64,000 nucleotides of DNA from assembly GCF_038502225.1 (NCBI RefSeq), contig NW_027197012.1, positions 1-64,000 on the forward strand. Reading direction: 5' to 3'. The notes under the pieces were generated by a model. That model was not told the DNA's origin. It saw nothing but the letters and a program-made list of their open reading frames with translations, and did not search any database. The position numbers and the translations under genes were made by a program. Positions 1 to 9,163 of this stretch are shown piece after piece (the stretch's first letter is position 1; the number at the start of each line of letters is the position of its first letter). This DNA comes from Cherax quadricarinatus. Its lineage: Eukaryota; Arthropoda; Malacostraca; Decapoda; Parastacidae.

Positions 1-45
1 TGAAGCCACTGTGTGGCGAAACGTTTCCTCAGTAAAGATGCTCAA
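1..45 (+). repeat. Truncated stem-loop/GAAACG repeat motif
   Basis: The window opens inside a dispersed motif: a short hairpin (GCCAC, loop TGT, GTGGC) followed directly by GAAACGTTTCCTC. The same hairpin occurs, preceded by CTGATGA, on the minus strand at 8201-8226. The left part of this copy is cut off by the window edge. It resembles the stem II-GAAA part of a hammerhead ribozyme (inference). Confidence 0.55.
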
Positions 46-63
46 GTGTTGTACATGTGCCTT

Positions 64-173
64 AATGATTTTTGCGAAATTATTCCATACACAAATTTTC
101 GCTTGCCTTGTTCGGCAAGAATAGCGTTGTTTTTTAAATTAAAATCTCAAGTTTTTCCTATTTGGCACGACAC
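64..173 (-). mobile_element. Terminal fragment of a TIR-type dispersed element
   Basis: About 110 bp match, in reverse orientation and with scattered changes, the left end of the 390-bp element at 59981-60370. Shared landmarks are GCGAAATTATT, ACACAAATTTTC and the end TTGGCACGACA, which corresponds to the terminal TATTCGGCACGACA of the full copy. No coding capacity is seen. A second copy shows that this is a dispersed family. Confidence 0.6.
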
Positions 174-440
174 ATACTGGGAGATACACAACTCTGGGTG
201 TATATATGCCATGACTGTGTCTTTGTTTATCACAGACAATACCCTTGAGTCACGTCATATCAAACAGGTATATAAAACACGTCATAAATACGATACAAAC
301 ATTGGAGTGAGCTGGTTGGCCTCGTTATCAGTAATAGACTACTCAAGACAAAGTGCGTGTAGCAGTTATCGTGTTTGGTGATTCAACATTTATTGTTAAT
401 ATTGATAATTTATGCTTCTGCGTGTATTCCAGTTATCTAC
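174..440. other. Unassigned spacer
   Basis: AT-rich single-copy-looking sequence between a TIR-element fragment and the 57-bp minisatellite. I see no gene, SINE or repeat structure in it. Confidence 0.4.
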
Positions 441-445
441 GTTCT

Positions 446-1612
446 AGTTATCGTGTGTTGCTTCTAAGTTATTCTGTTTATCGTATGTTACTTCTAAGTT
501 CTGGTTATCGTGTGTTGTTTTTAAGTTATTCTGTTTATCGTATGTTACTTCTAAGTTCTGGTTATCGTGTGTTGTTTCTAAGTTATTCTGTTTATCGTAT
601 GTTACTTCTAAGTTCTGGTTATCGTGTGTTGTTTCTAAGTTATTCTGTTTATCGTATGTTACTTCTAAGTTCTGGTTATCGTGTGTTGTTTCTAAGTTAT
701 TCTGTTTATCGTATGTTACTTCTAAGTTCTGGTTATCGTGTGTTGTTTCTAAGTTATTCTGTTTATCGTATGTTACTTCTAAGTTCTGGTTATCGTGTGT
801 TGTTTCTAAGTTATTCTGTTTATCGTATGTTACTTCTAAGTTCTGGTTATCGTGTGTTGTTTCTAAGATATTCTGTTTATCGTATGTTACTTCTAAGTTC
901 TGGTTATCGCGTGTTGTTTCTAAGTTATTCTATTTATCGTATGTTACTTCTAAGTTCTGGTTATCGTGTGTTGTTTCTAAGTTATTCTGTTTATCGTATG
1001 TTACTTCTAAGTTCTGGTTATCGTGTGTTGTTTCTAAGATATTCTGTTTATCGTATGTTACTTCTAAGTTCTAGTTATCGTGTGTTGTTTCTAAGATATT
1101 CTGTTTATCCTATGTTACTTCTAAGTTCTGGTTATCGTGTGTTGTTTCTAAGTTATTCTGTTTATCCTATGTTACTTCTAAGTTCTGGTTATCGTGTGTT
1201 GTTTCTAAGTTATTCTGTTTATCCTATGTTACTTCTAAGTTCTGGTTATTGTGTGTTGTTTCTAAGTTATTCTGTTTATCGTATGTTACTTCTAAGTTCT
1301 GGTTATCGTGTGTTGTTTCTAAGTTATTCTGTTTATCGTATGTTACTTCTAAGTTCTGGTTATCGTGTGTTGTTTCTAAGTTATTCTGTTTATCGTATGT
1401 TACTTCTAAGTTCTGGTTATCGTGTGTTGTTTCTAAGTTATTCTGTTTATCGTATGTTACTTCTAAGTTCTAGTTATCGTGTGTTGTTTCTAAGATATTC
1501 TGTTTATCGTATGTTACTTCTAAGTTCTAGTTATCGTGTGTTGTTTCTAAGTTATTCTGTTTATCGTATGTTACTTCTAAGTTCTAGTTATCGTGTGTTG
1601 TTTCTAAGTTCT
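446..1612 (+). repeat. 57-bp minisatellite, about 20 copies
   Basis: Each unit contains TATGTTACTTCTAAGTTCTG and GTTATCGTGTGTTGTTTCTA, and itself looks like two diverged half-units sharing GTTxxTTCTAAGTT. Because 57 is divisible by 3, one frame stays open and would encode a 19-residue repeat rich in Leu, Ser and Tyr. I regard this ORF as a by-product. Point variants (gtt/gat, cgt/cct, ctgg/ctag) group in neighbouring copies, as expected from local duplication. Confidence 0.93.
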
Positions 1613-1992
1613 TTTGGGTATCGCGTGTTACTTGGAAGTAGCTGAACCAGGCTAATGATTTATAATTACGCTTACAATAAAAAAAATTTTTCAGAGTTTC
1701 ACTCTCTTGAGGGAAACGTTCATGTTATAGCCTTTTATGGGTGAAACGTATTAATAAGAAGTCTTCTGTTATACTTATCGTTTTTTCCACCAATTTTTAA
1801 GCTGTACTGATAAGGCTGCAGTTTATTTGTATTTATAAGACAGGGTTTGTGGGAGGACTGGAACCCGACCCAACGTCCCCGAGGAGACGCCAACGTATAG
1901 TTACAGCACTGTTATGTGTGTTAAAATCTCCTTCAGGTGACATACACCAGTTTGTGAGGGTGCAAACTGGTTCCCAAATTATTATTCTTTAC
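1613..1992. other. Unassigned spacer
   Basis: No recognisable gene. A GC-richer stretch near 1850-1900 with ccgaggagacgcc stands out from the AT-rich surroundings, but I cannot assign it. Confidence 0.35.
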
Positions 1993-2206
1993 TGAATGAC
2001 CCGGTGCTGCATAAGGCAGTTTTTAGGGATTCAGGATATTGCTTCATTTCTATATTTTTTTCTAGAATGACCTGGTGGTACGTAAGGTAGCTTTTAGCAC
2101 GTCAAAGCACTACTTGTTCTGTATATTTTTTAGAGAGAGAATGACACGGTGGTACATAATACAGTTTTTAACACTGTAAGAGATTACCTGTACTATATAT
2201 TTGAGG
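1993..2206 (+). repeat. Three diverged copies of a ~75-bp tandem repeat
   Basis: Three successive segments begin with AATGACCCGGTGCTGCATAA, AATGACCTGGTGGTACGTAA and AATGACACGGTGGTACATAA, and each continues with a CAGTTTTTA/TAGCTTTTA block and a TATATTTTT-like tail. The copies are much more diverged than the minisatellites elsewhere, which suggests an older tandem duplication. Confidence 0.7.
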
Positions 2207-2916
2207 TGGAGACCAGGGATTTTTTCCTCGATTAATGTGATGCATTTTCACTGTTTTATTTTTCTATATACCATATAATGAATATCTGTGAATATAATTA
2301 CAGTGTAGCAGAAAGAAAGATGTTATATGTTAGAGAACTTTACTCTGGTACGTAAAAGTATCGGGTGAAAAAGTCCCGTAAGTCACTTTGTCAACACAGA
2401 TATTGATGGCCGTCCTGGTGCATGCATAGTGAAATATGGCTGGCGAGGTCCGTAGAGTTATCCGTGGCAATGTTTACTGCCTGGTAATACAAGACATTCC
2501 TGATATTTATTGCCTTTATTATGGCTCAATATTTCTTATGCCAGTTGCTGGAGCGTGTTGTATGTCACTGAAGACACTGCTGCATCATATTTGCTCTTGC
2601 CAATAAAAACACTTGTTACGATCATCGATTTAATGATATTCCACAATGTTATCATTCACTGGATGGATTTTCATGGATTCTCTAGTATTTCCTTGCATTC
2701 TTGGGACCGTCTTGCACCGCAGCTCATTTAGGGCTTCTGACGATTATGTTGTTACTGAAGAACGACCCAGCAATTGTCCCACATCCAGGCCAGCAATTAC
2801 TGCAGAGTGCACTAGGGCGAATTGAATGAAAGAACTTGGCCCAAATTATCGTCATTTTCCAGAATGAGAATCTAGGATCCTTCGTATATGAAGCAAATAT
2901 GCTATCCTCCACACTA

Positions 2917-2920
<4 letters not shown>
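2207..2920. other. Unassigned spacer
   Basis: Mixed-composition sequence with only short chance ORFs (under 75 codons). I recognise no transposon domain, SINE or tandem repeat. Confidence 0.35.

Positions 2921-3007
<87 letters not shown>
2921..3007 (+). repeat. (CT)n microsatellite
   Basis: An almost uninterrupted CT dinucleotide run of about 85 bp ending in CTCAATCTCTCC. The Ser-Leu ORF through it is a repeat artefact. Confidence 0.98.
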
Positions 3008-3010
<3 letters not shown>

Positions 3011-4354
3011 CTCTCCTCGTTTTTAACACGGTTCATGTCGCTATTTACTGTTATATTCAGAAAGTAGAGCTAAACCCTCTGTATCACATTTATAAGCTAA
3101 GAGCTGTTATATTCCACTATATTTTTATTCAGTTTTTATTAAACTTAGGAGAGAAAAAGATGAAGTGTGAGGTGCAGGGCTTTAATTTGTTGATTAAATT
3201 AATAATGTTCACCTGTGTGAACATGTTATAGATTCGATATTCTTGAGAAGGGTATAGCCAGAGTGTAGTTGCTGTTGCTGCCCGTCTTGTTGTATACAAG
3301 CTGTCTTCACGCTATCCACGAAGAGAAGCCAAGTACAGTACTGTGATAATATAAACAGTAAGGTCATTCATATCTCTCAAGTGTTGAAGGATCTGCTGGA
3401 ATGCATACTTTTCTATTCTTCTCAGGTAGTGGACGAGAAAGTCCAGACCATCCAAGAAAGTGGTGCATACCCAAGGTGTGAACACATTTGTAGTTCATTC
3501 AGAGTGTTATAACTTCTACTATAGATTAGGTACGAGATACGCCTTAGTGTTGTTAGTTTCTTGGCTGCCTTGCTTGCAAGATTTACCACATGACATTCTA
3601 AAGTGATATTTCACTCTCAGGATATCAGAGTCATCCCGGGCTCTGACACTTATCCAATCATTCTTATTAGAGCTGAAACATTAACATCATGCTGCTTGGA
3701 CACTATCACCTGTGTCTTCTCAGAAGCAAATGTGATCTATCAACGTTTCCCCAGACTGATGTACAGCAGCTGTAAGCCGGTAATTGATGTCCCTGAGAGC
3801 AGCCGGCATGTTCTCTCTCTTGCATAAGTAAATGTTAGAGTAAAGACATGAAAACATTGGGATAAGATGTATATCAATGATGTAAACATTGATGTAAGCA
3901 TTTTCTAAGAAGGTTACTTCCTTGTGGCACTGGCGGTTATAGACTGCTCCACCGACATCTCGTTTGAAGATAGTTACTAAGGAGGTGTAATACAGATCCA
4001 CGGGCTCCAAGATACCCTGGCGCCATACTCGCTCTAAGGCTCTGGTAGTGGTGAGTGCTGCTACATGACTGATCTTGAAAACATCCCTTGGTGTCAGTGA
4101 AGAGGTTTAACGGATAAGCTGCAGAGTGACCTTTCCTGAGCCCATATTGACGGTTCTTCAGGTCGTATCCAATACCATCTACCGCCCTCACGCCCTTCGA
4201 TCTTTCATTTTTCAGTGTTCCTCTGATTTACCACATTTTTTTGCACGCACCAGCAAGTGGGGCTTCTCTTATCACCAGAGCCAAGTTGGCTACAGTAAAA
4301 ATATTTCTTACGTCTTTATACAAGAACTAAGATGGTGTGTAGCATTGTGATTTA
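3008..4354. other. Unassigned spacer
   Basis: About 1.35 kb without tandem repeats or recognised transposon protein. Short ORFs on both strands (up to 96 codons) show no domain I know. This is one of the few stretches long and complex enough to hide a small exon or an old unique sequence. Confidence 0.35.

Positions 4355-4429
<75 letters not shown>
4355..4429 (+). repeat. (GT)n microsatellite at the 3' end of a LINE fragment
   Basis: About 74 bp of GT repeats. On the minus strand it is a (CA)n run immediately following the LINE 3' end whose last bases read GGCGAGTAC, so the element appears to run directly into the microsatellite. Confidence 0.97.
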
Positions 4430-4431
<2 letters not shown>

Positions 4432-4729
4432 CGCCTAATTGTACTCGCCTGATTGTGGTTGCAGGGGTCGAGACTCGGCTCCTGGTCCCGCCTCTTCACT
4501 GATCGCTACTAGGTCCTCTCTCTCCCTGCTCCAATGAGCTTTATCATACCTCGTCTTACGGCTATGTATGGTTCCTGCCTCCACTACATCACTTGCTAGA
4601 CTATTCCACTTCCTGACAACTCTGAAGAAATACTTCCAAACATCACTTTGACTCATCTGAGTCTTCAACTTCCAATTGTTACCCCTTGTTTTTATGTCCC
4701 ATCTCTGGAACATCCTGTCTCTGTCCACC
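4430..4729 (-). pseudogene. 3' fragment of a CR1/L2-like LINE reverse transcriptase
   Basis: Read on the minus strand, about 75 codons match the C-terminus of the RT ORF at 22497-24291: VDRDRMFQR, NNWKLKTQ, VRKWNSLASDVVEAGTIHS and the 3' untranslated tail with GAGCCGAGTCTCGACCCCTG. Only the last part of the element is present, a normal result of 5' truncation during target-primed reverse transcription. A few codons are lost around KYFFxxRVV compared with the longer copy. It is bounded on both sides by GT/CA microsatellite, and its 5' junction lies exactly where the repeat begins. Not functional. Confidence 0.85.

Positions 4730-4778
<49 letters not shown>
4730..4778 (+). repeat. (GT)n microsatellite
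   Basis: About 48 bp of GT repeats passing into GCGCGCATGCGTGCGCGGGC, a short alternating purine-pyrimidine tract with Z-DNA potential. It borders the truncated 5' end of the minus-strand LINE fragment. Confidence 0.95.
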
Positions 4779-4788
<10 letters not shown>

Positions 4789-5084
4789 TGCGCGGGCGGG
4801 CGACATATTTTCAGTGAACACGGCGTAAAAAAATAGGTTTACGTGGTGGAATACATGTAGGGAAAAATGTGGCAGGCGCAACGCTCTTTCCCAATCTTTC
4901 AGTGAGCTTCAGGACGAGTTTATTGTCTTACGTGTTCTGTGTTTTGTGTGCCTTCGTATGTGCGTGCGTGCGTGAGTTCACCAATACTGGTAATGAAGCC
5001 TGTAATGTTGGCAGACGTAATGATGATAGATTGGGTTTCTCAAGGTTGTGCACAGCTTCAATCAATAGGTGTGTCAAGTGATTG
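4779..5084. other. Unassigned spacer
   Basis: No gene or known repeat recognised. It includes a short degenerate tgtgcgtgcgtgcgtg tract near 4958-4975. Confidence 0.35.
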
Positions 5085-5325
5085 TCTTTGAGGCAACTAG
5101 GACACACGGGCGTTTGAGACAGCTAGGACACACGGGCCTTTGAGACAGCTAGGACATAATGGCCTTTGAGACAGCTAGGACATAATGGCCTTTGAGACAA
5201 CTAGGAGACACGGGCCTTTGAGACAACTAGGACACACGTGCCTCTTGAGATAGCTAGGACACACGGGCTTTTGAGACAGCTAGGACACATGGGCCTTCGA
5301 GACAACCAGGAGACATGGGCTTATA
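5085..5325 (+). repeat. 26-bp minisatellite, about 9 copies
   Basis: The unit contains GACAGCTAGGACACACGGG followed by CCTTTGA. Units differ at several positions (acacac/acataa, agct/aact), so the array is moderately diverged. Confidence 0.88.
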
Positions 5326-5565
5326 TCTGTCGTCTGATATAAAACACAGAACTACTTAGCTAGCTGAGACAAGAGTAGCTAGGTGGGTGACCTGGAAGTG
5401 TGTTCACCAGATCCGGGATATTGTTGGTTAAAGGACTGAATCTGTTAAGAACCGATAAATCTGTCTGTCCAGTCACTTGTTCTTTAGGCGACGATCATTA
5501 TGGTGTCCTCTCTTGTGGGAGTTATTACCTGATGTGTCCCAGGCAGTTGTTGAGTCACCAGCTGT
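5326..5565. other. Unassigned spacer
   Basis: No recognised feature between the 26-bp minisatellite and the CTG tract. Confidence 0.35.
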
Positions 5566-5688
5566 GCCTTCTGCTGCTGCTGCTTGTGCTGCTGCTGCTG
5601 CTTGTTCTGCTGCTTCTGCTTGTGCTGCTGCTGCTGCTTGTGCTGCTGCTGCTGCTTGTTCTGCTGCTTCTGCTTGTGCTGCTGCTGC

Positions 5689-5751
<63 letters not shown>
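5566..5751 (+). repeat. CTG/CAG trinucleotide repeat with CTT and GTT interruptions
   Basis: CTG repeats are interrupted in an ordered way by TGTTCTGCTGCTTCTG and CTTGTG blocks, then a pure (CTG)n run of about 50 bp follows. On the minus strand it reads as polyglutamine with Lys and His interruptions (about 70 codons). No flanking domain, splice context or conserved protein supports a real polyQ gene, so I treat it as a microsatellite. Confidence 0.93.
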
Positions 5752-5752
<1 letters not shown>

Positions 5753-5851
5753 AAATCTGTTGGTTATAGGTCATGTGGGAACCCACCTGCCTCTCTGTTG
5801 CAGGGAGATAAGATGCCAGTGATTGCTGACATTTTTCTCATCCACGTCCCC

Positions 5852-5965
5852 TTGAACCTCTTCCACATCTTTTTCAACCTCTTCCACGTCCTCTTGAACC
5901 TCTCCCACGTCCTCCTGAACCTCTTCCACTTCCTATTCCACCTCTTCCACATCCTCTTGAACACT
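5852..5965 (+). repeat. Degenerate 21-bp tandem repeat, about 5-6 copies
   Basis: Successive blocks begin AACCTCTTCCAC and continue atc/gtc/ttc plus a pyrimidine-rich end. One strand would encode a short repeated Trp-Lys-Arg-Phe peptide. This is probably a minisatellite, not a gene. Confidence 0.75.
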
Positions 5966-6082
5966 CTGTTACTTCCTTTTTCCATTCCTGCCAGATACAT
6001 CCTTTATACTCTTACGTTGGTCATCCACTTGTTTAAGTACAGTGTTATTCAGTTAATTGTAGGCTACTGCAGCCGCAAGTCA

Positions 6083-6084
<2 letters not shown>

Positions 6085-6141
<57 letters not shown>
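6085..6141 (+). repeat. (ATT)n microsatellite
   Basis: About 57 bp of uninterrupted ATT repeats. Confidence 0.97.
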
Positions 6142-6142
<1 letters not shown>

Positions 6143-6222
6143 GATTAAATGTTAAATAATGGGTTATACAGCACCTGGTAGAATGGGAAGCAATTAGACG
6201 TAATCGAAGAAAAGGGTAGACA

Positions 6223-6440
6223 GGACCCATAGCTGAGTTGGTAGTGCACTCGGCTCACACACTGAAGTCAGTGGTTCGATCCCCGGTACGGGTAAAAACA
6301 TTAGAACGTTTTTCCTTATGACACCTTCTATACCTATTTACCTATCAGCAAAACTGGGTGTTAGTTGACTGGTATGGGTCGCATTCTGGGACAAAATTAA
6401 CCTAATTTGCCAGAAATAATCTGCATAACCAGGGGCTTTC
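6223..6440 (+). mobile_element. tRNA-derived SINE (family A)
   Basis: The head carries a pol III A box (TAGCTGAGTTGG, 6230-6241) and B box (GGTTCGATCCC, 6272-6282) with tRNA-like spacing. The body continues with GGGTGTTAGTTGACTGG and a conserved CCTAATTTGCC tail block also seen at 19222-19310. Related copies lie at 19322-19604, 61178-61462 and 62880-63085. No TSD was resolved. Mobilisation would depend on a partner LINE (family knowledge). Confidence 0.82.
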
Positions 6441-6720
<280 letters not shown>

Positions 6721-6884
6721 AAAATTAAGAGGATGTACTGAAATAGTATGCAAGGCGCCGCTACAGCGTGTGAAACTAACCAGGTTGGCCAGGTGTGGCA
6801 GGATGAACCCTTACAGTGGGTGGCAAAGTTGCGCTTACACAGTACACTGTGTGATTAAGCAGCATTTGCACAACACATTGTGGA

Positions 6885-7130
6885 GGAGCTATGTACACCC
6901 CCACACAGTGTGGGGGAATTATGTACACCCCATAGAGTGTGGGAGAGCAGTATCTGTACCCCACACTGTGGCAGAGCAGTATCTGTACCCTACAGTGTGA
7001 GAGAGTAGTATCTGTACCCCACACAGTGTGGGAGAGCAATATCTGCCCTCCCACACAGTTTTGGAGAGCGGTATCTGTCCCCACACAGTGTGGGAGAGCA
7101 ATATCTGCACCCCCCACACACAGTGCATGT
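6885..7130 (+). repeat. ~31-bp minisatellite, about 8 copies
   Basis: The units share CACACAGTGTGGGAGAGCA and a TATCTGTACCCC block, with length changes between copies. They are open in several frames on both strands; the predicted repeat peptides are artefacts. Confidence 0.87.
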
Positions 7131-7500
7131 AAGAGTCTAGCATTCCAGGTGAGAATCGTGATCACTGGTGCGTGTAGCCTGAGATGGGTTACTGTGGGAG
7201 ATAATGTTGTAGGAGGAGCTAGTGTTGTGGGAGCTAGTGTTGTGGGAGCTAGTGTTGTGGGAGCTAGTGTTGTGGGAGCTAGTGTTGTGGGAGGGTGTGT
7301 TGTGGGTGGGAGTCGTATGCGAAAGTCTTATGGGAGGGAGTATTGTGTGAATACTAAGGGAATATTGTGGAGTGTATCGGAGTATTGTGGGAGTGTGTGG
7401 GATTATTGAGAGTGTGGGAGGAAGTGTTGTAGGATAATCTCTCCCACACTAGATCCACCATGTTTTGAAATAAAATAACTAAATATTGTTAAAAAAACCT
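7131..7500 (+). repeat. Spacer with a 15-bp minisatellite at 7213-7290
   Basis: GTGTTGTGGGAGCTA repeats five to six times and then degenerates into looser tgttgtggg/agtgtgtggg sequence to about 7430. The rest shows nothing recognisable. Confidence 0.8.
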
Positions 7501-7509
7501 GATATCCTT

Positions 7510-7550
7510 TGTTATTGAGAAAACGTTTCGCCCACGAGGGACGTTTATTA
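7510..7550 (-). repeat. Stem-loop/GAAACG motif, degenerate
   Basis: On the minus strand a GTCCCTCGTGGGC hairpin is followed by GAAACGTTTTCTCAATAAC. It has the same plan as the motifs at 8201-8226 and 9126-9163, but the conserved CTGATGA upstream is replaced by TTAATAA. Confidence 0.5.
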
Positions 7551-7693
7551 ATTTTCATCCTTTAAACCGGTGGTCAATACATCTTATCAGTAAAACACCA
7601 TAAACCGAATGAATTGTCACCATAACATTGTATTGCATTGTTATACAATGATTGTATCAGCGAACACTGTGTTCCTTACTAGACAAAATACAA

Positions 7694-7800
7694 TAAACCA
7701 TACCACGGGTGGGGTTTGAACCCGCGGTCAGAGAGTTTCAAAACTCCAGACCGTGGCGTTAGCCACAATAAGATTCACCCAACTAGGTATATTTCTACAC
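7694..7800 (-). mobile_element. Short tRNA-like SINE (family B)
   Basis: On the minus strand it has an A-box-like TGGCTAACGCCACGG and a B box within GGGTTCAAACCCCACCC, ending at GGTATGGTTT. Two more copies form the inverted pair at 7916-8074, and a fourth is inserted at 11051-11112. It is little more than a tRNA head and could be mistaken for a tRNA gene, but its dispersed copies and poor cloverleaf argue for a SINE. Confidence 0.72.
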
Positions 7801-7915
7801 CATAGGAAGGTTAGCACAGGCACCTCTGTGACCACAAATGCAAGTTTTTACAGACGAATCTCCCGCTAGAATGGCTGTGACGAACTCTAGCTCAAGTCCC
7901 CTCAAAGCCGTCAAC

Positions 7916-8074
7916 ATGACTCACGAAATCGTAATTACACGATTGCAAACAAACCATACCACGGGTGGGGTTTGAACCCGCGGTCAGAGAGTCTGGAGTT
8001 TTGAGACTGACCGCGGGTTCAAACCCCACCCGTGGTATGGTTTGCAATCGTGTCATTACGATTTCGTGAGTCAT
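7916..8074. repeat. 159-bp near-perfect palindrome built from two opposed family-B SINEs
   Basis: The left arm begins ATGACTCACGAAATCGTAAT and the right arm ends with ATTTCGTGAGTCAT. Inside, each arm carries the SINE segment CCATACCACGGGTGGGG or its reverse complement. The arms meet near 7995 with only a few unpaired bases around GGAGTTTTG. The paired unique flanks show that the inversion included DNA outside the SINE. It could form a long hairpin. Confidence 0.88.
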
Positions 8075-8156
8075 AAAATACAATGATTGTATCAGCTAAC
8101 ACTGTGTTCCTTGCTAGACAAAATAGTGATTGTATCAGCTAACACTGTGTCTCATA

Positions 8157-8312
8157 AATTAGACACATGTGCAACTCTTGGGTATCTTTATTGAGGAAAC
8201 GTTTCGCCACACAGTGGCTTCATCAGTCCATACATAGGAGAAACTTGAAGAACAGGAGGCGAAACGTTTCCTCAATAAAGATACCCAAGAGTTGCACATG
8301 TGTCTAATTTAT
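8157..8312. repeat. Inverted repeat with ~51-bp arms and a stem-loop/GAAACG motif
   Basis: The left arm (8157-8207) starts ATTAGACACATGTGCAACTC and the right arm (8262-8312) is its reverse complement. The loop of about 54 bp holds, on the minus strand, CTGATGA followed by a GCCAC-TGT-GTGGC hairpin and then GAAAC (8226 down to 8201). The right arm carries GAAACGTTTC and AATAAA at 8274-8279. No ORF. It resembles a foldback element or terminal module of a Penelope-like element. Confidence 0.82.
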
Positions 8313-8499
8313 CAACATGTCGGTTCTCTGAACCATTCATCTACAAAACTGTGTCTCATACTAGACAAAATACAATAATTGTCTCGGATAACACTGTGCT
8401 TCTTGCTAGACAAAAAAAAAACACAACATTCGTAACTACAAATCAAGCTACAACAATCTACCTCTTCCTCATAAGCTTGAAGAACTTGTTGAGAGAACA

Positions 8500-8706
8500 T
8501 ATATATAGGCGGAGAGGGAGATGTGACGCACGTGACCTGAGGAATGTCATAAGAACATAAGAATGGAGGAACACTGTAGAAGGCCTACTGGCCCATGCGA
8601 GGCAGGTCCTTATCAAAACAACCTCTACCTATGATGAGGACGGGTAGACGATGAAATCATGTGACTCCTGTGTTGTTGGGTTGGTGCTGCTTAAGTATCA
8701 TGTATG
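8500..8706 (-). repeat. Left inverted arm of a Penelope-like structure
   Basis: The reverse complement of 8887-9098 over its whole length, from TATATAGGCGGAGAG to the ATGATACTTAAGCAG block. On the right side this sequence is the 3' untranslated region after a Penelope-type endonuclease tail, so the left arm is an inverted copy of that 3' region placed in front of the coding fragment. Confidence 0.85.
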
Positions 8707-8906
8707 AGCCGATGTAAGGTACGCCTGTGTCCTCCACAGAGACTCCACGGGGCATTTGATGAACTGGAATGAGGCACAACTCGTTCTCACCGAACCAGAC
8801 CTCAGACGCCGACGGTGCCTAGAAGCCTCACTAATCGCCGTCACCGACACTATAGAACGCAACACACTACAAAATTTCAAAAACATTGGCATACATGATA
8901 CTTAAG
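8693..8906 (+). pseudogene. C-terminal fragment of a Penelope-like element (GIY-YIG endonuclease tail)
   Basis: An open segment of about 65 codons ends at the TAA near 8904. It reads ADVRYACVLHRDSTGHLMNW, then NEAQLVLTEPDLRRRRCLEA, then SLIAVTDTIERNT. The HxxxTGHxxxWxxA block followed by an E-P-D-xRRRRxLEA helix is typical of the end of the GIY-YIG endonuclease in Penelope-like retroelements. RT and most of the endonuclease are missing, so this is a 5'-truncated dead copy. It lies exactly between two inverted copies of the 3' untranslated region, a layout often described for this class. Confidence 0.72.
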
Positions 8907-9098
8907 CAGCACCAACCCAACAACACAGGAGTCACATGATTTCATCGTCTACCCGTCCTCATCATAGGTAGAGGTTGTTTTGATAAGGACCTGCCTCGCA
9001 TGGGCCAGTAGGCCTTCTACAGTGTTCCTCCATTCTTATGTTCTTATGACATTCCTCAGGTCACGTGCGTCACACCTCACTCTCCGCCTATATATATA
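8887..9098 (+). repeat. Right inverted arm / 3' UTR of the Penelope-like copy
   Basis: Follows the stop of the endonuclease fragment and is the reverse complement of 8500-8706. It contains GCATGGGCCAGTAGGCCTTC and TTCTTATGTTCTTATGAC, phrases I associate with dispersed decapod repeats (unchecked). Confidence 0.8.
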
Positions 9099-9125
9099 AT
9101 GTCTTTCTACCTCTGTATGTTAGAA

Positions 9126-9163
9126 GTGATCAAGGTCCCAGGACCGAAACGTTTTCTAATAAA
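9126..9163 (+). ncRNA. Hammerhead-like motif downstream of the Penelope fragment
   Basis: GTGATCA (9126-9132), an extra A, a GGTCC/GGACC hairpin (9134-9145), GAAAC (9146-9150) and AATAAA (9158-9163) follow the Penelope 3' UTR on the same strand. The layout copies the hammerhead core CUGANGA-stem II-GAAA. The two core changes, C3 to G and G8 to C, would keep the C3-G8 pair. The extra A before stem II and the lack of a clear stem III and cleavage site argue against activity. Confidence 0.4.

Noticed and set aside
353..1645. 430-codon ORF with a 19-residue hydrophobic repeat
   Set aside because: It is a direct translation of the 57-bp minisatellite, whose length is divisible by 3; no start context, domain or non-repeat coding part supports a gene.
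3603..4350. Possible small host exons in the non-repetitive 3.0-4.35 kb stretch
   Set aside because: ORFs are short, on both strands, and show no recognisable domain or consistent splice-site arrangement.
5484..5786. Polyglutamine protein on the minus strand
   Set aside because: The sequence is the complement of the CTG microsatellite. Flanking residues show no conserved domain, and the plus strand is equally open as poly-Ala or poly-Leu.
6223..6300. Functional tRNA gene
   Set aside because: A and B boxes are present, but the cloverleaf is poor, the sequence continues into a SINE body, and similar copies occur at several places.
7970..8040. tRNA gene pair in opposite orientation
   Set aside because: They are the two arms of a SINE-based palindrome without complete tRNA secondary structure.
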